From assembly GCA_046345315.1 (NCBI GenBank), contig JBKDKA010000197.1, positions 1-64,000 of the forward strand: DNA of 64,000 nt, given 5' to 3'. The first letter of the stretch is position 1. Each line of letters starts with the position of its first letter. Positions 56,732 through 64,000 of the stretch are shown here, piece by piece. The notes beneath the pieces are model-generated. The model searched no databases and was not told the origin of the DNA. It worked only from the letters and a program-made list of their open reading frames with translations. Source of the stretch: F1-80-MAGs062 sp046345315 (GTDB taxonomy: Bacteria; Planctomycetota; Planctomycetia; Planctomycetales; Planctomycetaceae). Made by a program: the position numbers and the translations under genes.

Positions 56732-59629
56732 TCAGCGATTAAATCGAAACTCCGCACTGCTGATCAGTGCCCACATCAGTTCACGAGCCGCCAGCGAACG
56801 ATCGCTTCGGGCTGCCAGAAAATCTCTCACGTCGATCTTTTCTTCATCCGTCGGCATTCGGCTCAGAACACCAAGGTAAAGCTCTTCTGCAGCCAACCCT
56901 GCATCCTGTGTTTTTACAATGCGTTCGGATGCGTTGTCGCCCGCGGGAACAACCCATCCATTAATTTCATTCGCATTGGAGGTAAACAGGGCCTGATCCG
57001 GACTGGCGTAAAAATCCCCCTGCGGCTGACCTGGACCACCACCGTAGAAGCTCACGTAGATGTCAACATATCCCTGCAGCTTGTCATAGACTCTTTGTTC
57101 GACTTCGAACTCCCGAGTCGCAACCGCGACTGGATCATTCTTCTGTGCATCCGTCAGTGGAGATGTCTTTTCCAGCTCTGCTCGTTCAGCTGCAATGTAG
57201 CGGTCGTAAACCGTTGTCACTCGAAACACGGTGAAGCAGAGCTGTTCCGGGGAGAGTGCTTTCAGACCGGCCACGTGGAACCTTGCTGATAGTTCTCCGG
57301 CGAAATCCCCTGCGGTTTTTTCGATGGCAGCTTCATCGGTGCCCAATTTTGTCCTGAGACTTCGGACTTTTTCTTCCGTCGTTGCCGCCTGCGATTTCAG
57401 GGATTCGAGCTCCTCAGTGACCTTCTTCAGTTCGGCAGCCGACACTTCCGCTGCTGCCACTGCATTCTTCTGGTTCACTTCCATCGCCGCCAGTTCTGTC
57501 ATCGCCGACTGATGCTGGCTGCGAAGCCGTTCGACCTGTCCGCTGAGAGCCTGAGTGGTCTCGGAAATCTCTGTATCCGCAGGTGATGCATCTCGAGCTC
57601 GTTCCACGGACGCGAGTGCTTCAGCCAGCATCGTTACCTGCTTCTGCTGAGATTCAGCACTGGCTGCAGCTGTTCCGACTGCGGTGGTCGCGGCATCAAG
57701 AGCCTTGCGAGCGGTCTCCAGTGCCATTGTCGTTTCTGCCATTCGCGGCGCAAATTGCGTGACCCGCTGAGTTGCCGCGAGCAGTTCCTGCTCATGCTTC
57801 GTGGCCTCTGTTCGTGTCGATGCGAGGCTGGCTTCGTTATTCACCAGTGAGACAAAACTCTCACCGATACGAATCTGCTTCTCGGCCTGAGCCACTTCCA
57901 GCGAGGCGTCCTGAAACTGAACACGGATTGCAACGCGAGCTTCATCGGCCTTCGCCAGTGCATCTCGCAGTGGCGTGAGCTTCACCTGAATTGCGTCCAG
58001 CTGAGAGCGAATCGGGACGAGCGCATCTTCCAGAGGCTTCACAGCCGCGGTCTTTTCTTCGGAAGCTTTCTGAAGACCAGAGACTTCCGTCTGAAGCTGG
58101 GCTGCACGGTTCGAAAGAACGTTGGCGACCTTCATCAGTTCAGCGTCGCCCGGTAACTCCTGAAATGCGGACTTTGCTGTGTCAGAGGCCTGCTGCACTG
58201 AATCTGCAATCTTCTTTTTTGCGTCCGTGGCGGCAACCGCATCACCTGCAGCCTTCTTCGCTTCTTCCCGCTTCTTCACGCCGTCTGCATACTGATTCCG
58301 CACAGTGTCAAACTCGGCGGCGACCGGAATCAAGGCTGCCTCTGCGGCGTCGTAGGCCGCCGTGGCAGTTTCCCATGCTGAAGCCAGTTCCGTTTCACGT
58401 TGCTTCAGCGTTTCCAGCTTCTGCTTCTGAACAGCAAGTTCTGCAATTCCGAGATCGGCCGCCGTGGTGTTGGTTTCCGGCAGGTCAAACGGGGCCTGAT
58501 ACGCACGTGAAAGGGCGACCTCACGCAGAAATGATCGCATATCAAATTTCGTCGCGACAAGCCGTTCGCTGACCGTCCGAAGCAGCGCGGCACTTGCCGG
58601 AGCGTTGTCGGCGTGAATCATGTCCAGAGGATGAATCAGCCCGCGTCCGAACATCATGGCCCAGAGTCTGTTGGCAATGTTCTGATTGAAGGCACGGTTA
58701 CTGCCATTGGTCGCGTGAGCTGCCAGCAGCTCGCGACGGCTGAACTTCGGCACAGAACGCACCTGATCTGCCGGAGCGACCGCGTACTCCTCACCTGGAT
58801 AAAGGACGGGTTCAGCAAGAGCCACTCCGCCCGGAACTCTGGGTCCGGTACGATGCTGCGTTCCCTTGATGAAGACGGACTCGAATGCAATTTCGCTCGG
58901 AGCTTTTTCCGCGAAGACTGTGACATCCTTTTCATTGACTTTCCGCACCACCGCATAACCGGGCGAGACCAGTGCCAGCAGGCCCTGATAGTCTGACTGG
59001 AGGAAGTCGTTGACCAGCGGTGAGTCATGACATTGTGCGCACTGCATGTCACGAGCGAAAAAGATGCGACCGATGTCGCGAGCCAGAATGTTCGGTTCCG
59101 CATTCCGGTCGAGTGCGAATCGCGCGGGAGCTCGATTTGCCGGATCAGTACCGTCCGCAAGGAGCATCTCTCTCGCGAACTGATCCCATGGTTTGTTCTG
59201 ACGAACAGAGGTCATCAGCCAGTTCATCCACTCCTCACGCGTTACGTGCGTGTACGGCCGACGTTCCATGAGCATCACGTCCAGCGCTGATGCAAGATGG
59301 CGATAGTGCTGCGGCGTTGTCATCAGCCGATCGATGAGAAGCGTTCTTTTGTCGGGGCGATTATCGTTGAGAAACTCACGCACTTCGTCAGCACGCGGCG
59401 GCATCCCGATGAGATCCAGCGACGCCCTGCGGATAAACTCCGCATCAGAGCAGACCCCCACGTTGATTCCCGCTGGCGGAGCGAGCTCCTGATCAATGAT
59501 TTCATGCAGCGATTGCTGGTCAGCAGCCACTCCCGGTTCCGCTGCGAAAGCAGCAGGGAACTGGATCAGGATTGCCAACGCCGCGAACAGCAGTACGAAT
59601 CCGGATCGCGACAGTATCGATTTCAGCAT
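56732..59629 (-). CDS. DUF1549/DUF1553-type protein with large coiled-coil insert
   Basis: From ATG 59629 (965 residues) the protein begins with a signal peptide (S-G-F-V-L-L-F-A-A-L-A-I-L-I-Q-F, cut near A-F-A-A-E). The N-terminal part is DUF1549-like: A-S-L-D-L-I-G-M-P-P and M-Q-C-A-Q-C-H, a possible single C-x-x-C-H haem site. The N-terminal cytochrome domain seen at 9.4 kb is missing. A DUF1553-like part with A-N-R-L-W-A-M-M-F-G-R-G is then interrupted by a coiled coil of about 400 residues (about 400-800), rich in Ala, Glu, Lys and Gln, before the C-terminal R-M-P-T-D-E-E and S-S-A-E-F-R-F-N-R end that usually closes DUF1553. It is the first gene of the second cluster. Confidence 0.85.
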   Translation of the reverse strand: MLKSILSRSGFVLLFAALAILIQFPAAFAAEPGVAADQQSLHEIIDQELAPPAGINVGVCSDAEFIRRASLDLIGMPPRADEVREFLNDNRPDKRTLLIDRLMTTPQHYRHLASALDVMLMERRPYTHVTREEWMNWLMTSVRQNKPWDQFAREMLLADGTDPANRAPARFALDRNAEPNILARDIGRIFFARDMQCAQCHDSPLVNDFLQSDYQGLLALVSPGYAVVRKVNEKDVTVFAEKAPSEIAFESVFIKGTQHRTGPRVPGGVALAEPVLYPGEEYAVAPADQVRSVPKFSRRELLAAHATNGSNRAFNQNIANRLWAMMFGRGLIHPLDMIHADNAPASAALLRTVSERLVATKFDMRSFLREVALSRAYQAPFDLPETNTTAADLGIAELAVQKQKLETLKQRETELASAWETATAAYDAAEAALIPVAAEFDTVRNQYADGVKKREEAKKAAGDAVAATDAKKKIADSVQQASDTAKSAFQELPGDAELMKVANVLSNRAAQLQTEVSGLQKASEEKTAAVKPLEDALVPIRSQLDAIQVKLTPLRDALAKADEARVAIRVQFQDASLEVAQAEKQIRIGESFVSLVNNEASLASTRTEATKHEQELLAATQRVTQFAPRMAETTMALETARKALDAATTAVGTAAASAESQQKQVTMLAEALASVERARDASPADTEISETTQALSGQVERLRSQHQSAMTELAAMEVNQKNAVAAAEVSAAELKKVTEELESLKSQAATTEEKVRSLRTKLGTDEAAIEKTAGDFAGELSARFHVAGLKALSPEQLCFTVFRVTTVYDRYIAAERAELEKTSPLTDAQKNDPVAVATREFEVEQRVYDKLQGYVDIYVSFYGGGPGQPQGDFYASPDQALFTSNANEINGWVVPAGDNASERIVKTQDAGLAAEELYLGVLSRMPTDEEKIDVRDFLAARSDRSLAARELMWALISSAEFRFNR

Positions 59630-60137
59630 CCGTTCAGCTCCCGGTATTGACCTGCCCACGCCAAGAAGACGAACGGAGAGCGTTGCGGCTTCAGCAGCAA
59701 CTCGGATGCCGTGCTGCCGGTGACAGGGCACCGGGTAGAAGCTCCCGGTGCCGAGTTCGCTGCAAAACATACCTGAAGAGGTGGCGGGCGAGTTCATCGT
59801 CGCATTCTCCTGATGGGGGCATCAGATGACTCAGAACGTCGAAGTTATCTGGAGGGAGTTCGAAGGCGGGGAGTCAGCCGGCAGACGCTCTGCCGAGCCT
59901 GACCACATCTGACAGATAAGGTGTAATGGTGGAGGGAACCTTCCGTCAAGCGTCAATGTACCCTAACCGTTCCACGATCTGACTCGGGATTATTCTGGCA
60001 GAAAATGGCAACACTGGTGTTGCAACAATTCGACCAGCCGCAGAGCCGCGACCAGCCGCAGAGCCGCGACCAGACTCACAGCCGGAACAACCAGAATCGG
60101 ATGATTCTGAAATTGCGGAGTCGTATTCCGGGGCGCA
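59630..60137. other. Intergenic region with short tandem repeat
   Basis: Lies between the GT39 gene end and the DUF1549 gene start. At 60031-60073 an 18-base unit CGACCAGCCGCAGAGCCG is repeated about 2.3 times. Nearby CAACACTGGTGTTG forms a small palindrome. No other feature recognised. Confidence 0.5.
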
Positions 60138-62399
60138 TCAGAAAGCAGGTTTGATGCGATAAAGCTCCAGAGTCTGCAACTCCGCTTCCGGATGATTGCG
60201 AAGCCACATCGGGCTGAACAGATCCAGCATCACGAGGATGCTCGGCCGAAATCGCACTTCTCTGATCAGTCGGTACCCGTTGGATTCTCGAAGCCATTGT
60301 TCGAAGAAACCGCCCGAGCGAATCGCATGCGGACCAAAGATCAGAAATGTCGGGCGCCGTTCCGAGCCTGCTCGAAGCTGAAGATGACTGACCGGAAGCG
60401 CGATGATCCCCTGGTGATTTCCAAGTTGATTCAGGTGATACAGCAGTGCCGGTTCCCCGTAGACATAGATCACTGCGCGTGGATCAGACATGGCTCGTAT
60501 TGACGAGTTCCGACGGGTGCCGGGATCGGGCTCGGCTTTGGATTCGAAGTCTTCCGAATCGGGCACTCCCGCAATGCTCGCAGCGAGGGAGAGATCTTCC
60601 GGGTCCGGGAGATCATCCGGATCAATCGTCTCACCAACCTTCACACCGCGGGTCGTCGCGTAATTGGTCACCGGCGGCAGTTTGTCATTCAATTCGGGAT
60701 TCGTGATGTCATCCTGGACATCGCGCAGGACTGCTCTGGCGGACCGCAGCATTGAAGTTCGGTCGGCATGGATCACTGTCGAGAACACAGACTGAGTTGA
60801 AACCAGTGAGACGGTAAGGGACAAGATCAGCAATGCGCCGACGAGCTTTTCCAGGGCGCTGTGCCGGGCTGGAATCGCTCCACTCTTGTCTGTCCCTGGA
60901 CGGCGGGCGACGCTGAGAGTGGATTCAATCCACCAGCCAATCGCGCCAGAGGCGCCCATCCAGATCGATGCCGCCAATGGCAGAAACAGCCGTGGGTAGG
61001 GATGATAGAGCGGCGTGGTGATCAGCATTCCGAAGAACCAGGTCACGACCGTGCAGGCCGCGAGATCAGGATTGATCGATGAGGCGCACCAAAGATCGAA
61101 AGCAGTATTCGGTACCGCTCCTGGTTCCACGGGCGTGAGATCATTTCGAAGCGATCGACCATGGAGTCGCTGCAGCACCTGCCAGAGAAAAATCCCGGAG
61201 ACACCTCCGATTCCGAGGCAGCAGAGCAGCAGCGGAGTCCAGACTGTGAAGGCAATCAGTGTCAGCGAAGCTGCCGCGATGATGAACCGGTTCAGTACAT
61301 GCCGAGGTCGAAAGTGACGCACCGGGTTTCGTTCGGCAGCAGTGTCTGCAAGGACGTCTCCTCGGTTGGAGTCACGAGAGACTACCGAGTTCTTCTTTCG
61401 GCCTGACGATGCCTGCCGTTCGTGTTCGTGAATGACAGGATCTGGTCCGGCGTCGGACGCGTTGTTGTTCCACGTGGAATGCGATGCCATGATCCATCGG
61501 TGGATTCCGGCAGCGAGCAGCCCCGCGCCCAACGACAGGCATGCCGGAAGGCCATCCATCAGAAACTGGCTCGCCAGATGGACGGAGAAGTGATCTCGCC
61601 ACTGGCTGAATCCGGCAAGGTACGACGCGTGGTTCCGGGCTACCTGAGAGTAACCTCCCACCGAGCTGAGGTGGAAGTACCACGGTGACCAGACAACTGC
61701 GGCGGTGGCTGCCATCACCGTGATGAGCCACAGCCATCGGAAGAACGACAGGTTTCGTCGCCCGCGCCAGACCCACCACAAACCCGAGCCGCTGGCGACA
61801 ATCGCCAGTGGAAGCCAGCCTGTATACTTCGTCCACCACGCTGCACCACAGAACAGGCCGGCGAGAATCATGCTCCTGACGGAACAGTTCTGGATCCCAA
61901 AGATGCCGCGGTTTACGGAAAGGATTATGAAGAGCAGAACCGGGACGTCCGTGAGTGCCGTTCGGGAATAGAAGATGTGGAAGTCGCTGAGCGATACGAT
62001 TGCCACCGCGAAGAGTCCCGCAGCACTTCCAAACCACGCTCGCGCTGTTCTCCAGAAGACCAGAGGTGTCAGAATGCCGGCGATCAATGCCGGCAGCATG
62101 GGAACCCACGAATGCAGCCCCGGCAGCAGATTCAGAAGCCGCATGACCAGTCCGGTCATCGGCGGCGCGTAGAGTTCTCGACTCGGCCAGGGAGATCCGG
62201 TGATCTGATCGTGCCAGAGTACCGAAGCGTAAACCCCCTCATCAAAGTGCTCGACGGCCGATCGGTTCAGGAAAACCAGACGCAGGATTGTTCCAAGCAG
62301 CAGAATACCGACTCCGATCTGCCACTCGAAATCGGCTTTGTATTGCGTTGCAGTGGGATTTTGTCTCTTCACAGGCAGTCTGGTTCTTGTGCAATTCAT
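60138..62399 (-). CDS. Glycosyltransferase family 39-like membrane protein
   Basis: A 753-residue polytopic protein of the ArnT/PMT (GT39, PMT_2) type, which transfers sugars from polyprenyl phosphate. The N-terminal helix is followed by N-R-S-A-V-E-H-F-D53-E54-G-V-Y-A, the catalytic Asp-Glu in the first periplasmic loop. Ten or more hydrophobic segments follow, interrupted by a cytoplasmic, charged insert (about 320-370), and the C-terminus is a soluble domain with V-T-N-Y-A-T-T-R-G. A parS-like site lies inside the gene at 61466-61481. ATG 62399 is preferred to an upstream TTG. The donor and acceptor are unknown; no partner gene is adjacent. Confidence 0.85.
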   Translation of the reverse strand: MNCTRTRLPVKRQNPTATQYKADFEWQIGVGILLLGTILRLVFLNRSAVEHFDEGVYASVLWHDQITGSPWPSRELYAPPMTGLVMRLLNLLPGLHSWVPMLPALIAGILTPLVFWRTARAWFGSAAGLFAVAIVSLSDFHIFYSRTALTDVPVLLFIILSVNRGIFGIQNCSVRSMILAGLFCGAAWWTKYTGWLPLAIVASGSGLWWVWRGRRNLSFFRWLWLITVMAATAAVVWSPWYFHLSSVGGYSQVARNHASYLAGFSQWRDHFSVHLASQFLMDGLPACLSLGAGLLAAGIHRWIMASHSTWNNNASDAGPDPVIHEHERQASSGRKKNSVVSRDSNRGDVLADTAAERNPVRHFRPRHVLNRFIIAAASLTLIAFTVWTPLLLCCLGIGGVSGIFLWQVLQRLHGRSLRNDLTPVEPGAVPNTAFDLWCASSINPDLAACTVVTWFFGMLITTPLYHPYPRLFLPLAASIWMGASGAIGWWIESTLSVARRPGTDKSGAIPARHSALEKLVGALLILSLTVSLVSTQSVFSTVIHADRTSMLRSARAVLRDVQDDITNPELNDKLPPVTNYATTRGVKVGETIDPDDLPDPEDLSLAASIAGVPDSEDFESKAEPDPGTRRNSSIRAMSDPRAVIYVYGEPALLYHLNQLGNHQGIIALPVSHLQLRAGSERRPTFLIFGPHAIRSGGFFEQWLRESNGYRLIREVRFRPSILVMLDLFSPMWLRNHPEAELQTLELYRIKPAF
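61466..61481. other. parS-like site, within the GT39 gene
   Basis: TGTTCCACGTGGAATG, close to the B. subtilis-type parS consensus TGTTNCACGTGAAACA. It is a near-palindrome with a CACGTG core and lies within coding sequence. Confidence 0.55.
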
Positions 62400-62597
62400 C
62401 CGCGGATTCAAGCGGATCAACGCAACTGGTGCCGGGTTTCCGTCGCTGCGTTCCGCCGGGGAGAACTCGCCGGACAGGTTGTTTCACCCGTTTGGACCGG
62501 CGACTTCGAGGTCAACCGGTCGCAGTGTAATGCCATGGCGATGTCGCTGACACCTCGAGAGTGCGGAATCGTTGACTCGGGGATTCCTCCACACGTG

Positions 62598-62628
62598 TGT
62601 TTCACGTGGAACAGTTCCACGTGAAACA
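62598..62628. other. Two adjacent parS sites
   Basis: TGTTTCACGTGGAACA at 62598-62613 and AGTTCCACGTGAAACA at 62613-62628 sit head to head, sharing one base, so that GTTTCACGTGGAAC / GTTCCACGTGAAAC form a perfect 14-base inverted repeat around a single A. Each matches the chromosomal ParB site TGTTNCACGTGAAACA on one strand, the first perfectly. Confidence 0.85.
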
Positions 62629-62710
62629 GTGGCCAGGCAGCAGTTTCCGTCCCTGTCGGTCGGAGATTCCCTTTTGAGCGTTCCCGAAATTGTCTGCGGT
62701 TCGGTTCTGC

Positions 62711-62725
62711 ATTCCACGTGGAACG
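62711..62725. other. parS-like site
   Basis: ATTCCACGTGGAACG with a perfect TTCCACGTGGAA palindrome. Two outer positions differ from the consensus. Confidence 0.55.
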
Positions 62726-62956
62726 AAGATTGAATCGCTGTATCTGTGAAAATCGGGGATTGTCGGTTGAGCGAAATCGGACGCGTTCTAGGATACACAG
62801 GTTGTTGCAGATCGATTAGGGCCGCCGTTCGAGATGTTTCTTCGACCTCCCGATCGGGCATTGTACGAATTCTGCTGACTCCTTTGTGACCGTGCTTTCG
62901 GTGACAAGGGTCTTTATTTCTACCGAACTCAGACTTATTGCCTGCTGGAATCTCTC

Positions 62957-63298
62957 ATGTCTTCAAGTGCCGCCAATCCAGATCAGCTCTATGACGAAGC
63001 CAACAAGCTCAAGGAAGCCGGCGATCTCGAAGGTGCCTCTGCGGCTCTGAAGAAGATCGTCGAGTTGTTTCCGGATCACGTCCAGTCCCACATGGCTCTG
63101 GGTGTCTACCTCCAGAAGATTGGCCAGCCCGAACAGGCGATTCACCATGCTCGTCGAGTGACTGAACTGTCGCCGGATGACGCGTTCTCGTTCACTCAGT
63201 TTTCGGTGATTCTGCAGCGGTGCGGGCGCATCCTCGAGGCTGAAGACGCCATGGCAAAGGCTCGCGAGATTCAGGGCTCACGCGGACATCGACACTAA
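62957..63298 (+). CDS. TPR repeat protein
   Basis: A 113-residue protein with about three tetratricopeptide units (about residues 10-40, 41-74 and 75-106): D-E-A-N-K-L-K-E-A-G-D-L-E-G-A, L-G-V-Y-L-Q-K-I-G-Q-P-E-Q-A-I and A-G-R-I-L-E-A-E-D-A-M-A-K-A-type helices with a canonical Pro/Asp at the turn (E-L-F-P-D, E-L-S-P-D). It has no signal or membrane segment and is probably a cytoplasmic adaptor. The last residues are G-H-R-H. Convergent with the downstream gene. Confidence 0.85.
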   Translation: MSSSAANPDQLYDEANKLKEAGDLEGASAALKKIVELFPDHVQSHMALGVYLQKIGQPEQAIHHARRVTELSPDDAFSFTQFSVILQRCGRILEAEDAMAKAREIQGSRGHRH

Positions 63299-63347
63299 CG
63301 GAGTGCCGCCGGAACACGGAACACGGTTCGACCGGAAATACGTGCGT

Positions 63348-64000
63348 TCAGAATGTCGAGCTGATCTGACGCTTCAGGCCGCGAACGGCTTCTTCCTCGA
63401 TTTCCAGTGACCGTGTTCCCGCTCTGCAGACGCTGCCGCGAACTGCGATCACGTCCGGCTGAATCACCTTCAGCTGGTCCATCGCGGCTGCATTGATCTG
63501 TCCGGCGAGAGCGAGGAAGAGGCCCGCTTCCCGCGTGCGATTCCTGATTTCAGTCAACTCCGCCAGACTGCACCAGGCAAATAATCCTCGCCCGTCTTTC
63601 AGAAACGTATCGATCAGCAGCCCTCGGCAGCCCGACGTGATGGCCGCGTCGACGACCTCCGTGACTGAGGGAGCACCACTCCGGTCCGCGTCTGCGTAGG
63701 CCACAGCGACCCATCCCGGGCCTGCCATGCCGGTGTGCTTCAACTCGGGATCGCCGAGACTGACGCCGGCCGATTCGTCGCTGCGGCGACTCACCTGTTG
63801 AATACTGCTGTCAATGAGATCTCGTACGTTGGCCCATTGCTGCAGAATGTCTCTTGGCCGCGGGGGTTCGCTGACCACGTCTGTGCTCAGGCCCATCTTC
63901 AGGAACTGGAGTTCCGAGACCATCTGTCGCAGTGCGTCGAGCAATAGCCCCTGGTCGGACGTTTCCGTGAACGGACTCAGCCATTCGCGCGCTTCTCCAA
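63348..64000 (-). CDS. (5-formylfuran-3-yl)methyl phosphate synthase-like protein (5' end beyond window)
   Basis: The frame stays open across the right edge, so the N-terminus is missing (217 codons visible). The seen part matches the 4HFCP synthase family (MfnB, PF04476, formerly DUF556): W-V-A-V-A-Y-A-D-A, S-G-C-R-G-L-L-I-D-T-F-L-K-D-G-R-G-L-F, A-G-L-F-L-A-L-A-G-Q-I and P-D-V-I-A-V-R-G-S-V-C-R-A-G-T-R. In methanogens and methylotrophs the enzyme makes the furan precursor of methanofuran from glyceraldehyde 3-phosphate. Planctomycetes have related genes linked to tetrahydromethanopterin-type formaldehyde oxidation. The extra N-terminal part (L-S-P-F-T-E-T-S-D-Q-G-L) may be part of the same protein. 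Convergent with the TPR gene. Confidence 0.8.
   Translation of the reverse strand, partial: GEAREWLSPFTETSDQGLLLDALRQMVSELQFLKMGLSTDVVSEPPRPRDILQQWANVRDLIDSSIQQVSRRSDESAGVSLGDPELKHTGMAGPGWVAVAYADADRSGAPSVTEVVDAAITSGCRGLLIDTFLKDGRGLFAWCSLAELTEIRNRTREAGLFLALAGQINAAAMDQLKVIQPDVIAVRGSVCRAGTRSLEIEEEAVRGLKRQISSTF

Larger units (their letters stand above)
62400..62956. other. Divergent intergenic region with parS-like sites
   Basis: Between the GT39 gene and the TPR gene. Contains the parS pair (62598-62628) and a third, imperfect site (62711-62725). Short frames across it lack starts. No other structure recognised. Confidence 0.5.

Noticed and set aside
62484..62861. A 125-codon minus-strand frame over the parS cluster
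   Set aside because: It covers the parS palindromes, overlaps the start of the GT39 gene and has no supporting composition or domain.

Overview
The window looks like a stretch of planctomycete chromosome with moderately high GC. The evidence is two clusters of the planctomycete-typical secreted families (DUF1549/DUF1553 cytochrome-like proteins followed by Tat-exported DUF1501 proteins and a beta-propeller), a third stand-alone DUF1501 gene, and many coiled-coil or hypothetical membrane proteins without clear relatives. Genes characteristic of the phylum's core metabolism (gap, ilvN, mtnA, acnA, glgX, a membrane pyrophosphatase, and at the right edge a 4HFCP synthase-like protein) are interleaved. 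No rRNA, tRNA or CRISPR array was seen. Genus cannot be decided from the sequence alone.

Layout. 0-3.7 kb: a LysM protein (truncated by the window) behind rsmH, and a sugar-phosphate transferase. 3.8-9.4 kb: DUF1549/1553 > DUF1501 > PQQ-propeller operon on the minus strand. 9.7-11.2 kb: PfkB kinase and thioredoxin lipoprotein. 11.3-13.5 kb: DUF1501 with a long C-terminal extension. 14.1-22.4 kb: circularly permuted ATP-grasp protein, three small coiled-coil/membrane proteins, glgX, DUF2237, gap. 22.6-30 kb: hypothetical secreted protein, then a two-gene unit of a YhaO-like but catalytically degenerate phosphoesterase and a YhaN/SMC-like ATPase with C-terminal DUF4332 domains. 30.9-35.8 kb: RRM RNA-binding protein, a fused Mla-type ABC transporter with a membrane-anchored partner, and an alpha/beta hydrolase. 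36.4-40.6 kb: ilvN, an HTTM protein with partner, mtnA. 40.7-42.8 kb: a mobile-DNA island (REP-associated tyrosine transposase between two 160-bp palindromic repeats, an IS200-type transposase, and a cluster of interspersed repeats). 42.8-53.4 kb: acnA, a coiled-coil membrane protein, ferredoxin, ECF-like sigma factor, hppA, DedA, a Flp-like pilin. 54-59.6 kb: second DUF1549 > DUF1501 > WD40 operon. 60.1-64 kb: GT39 transferase, a cluster of parS-like sites, a TPR protein, and a partial 4HFCP synthase-like gene.

How it fits together. The two DUF1549/DUF1501/propeller operons probably encode envelope-located modules; their substrate is unknown. glgX and gap serve glycogen and central carbon metabolism, acnA the TCA cycle, mtnA methionine salvage, and the pyrophosphatase couples PPi to ion pumping. 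The parS cluster suggests this part of the chromosome lies in the origin/partition domain. The most unusual unit is the phosphoesterase-like/ATPase pair at 23.9-28.7 kb, in which the metal-binding residues expected of a nuclease have been lost while the ATPase motifs remain intact.
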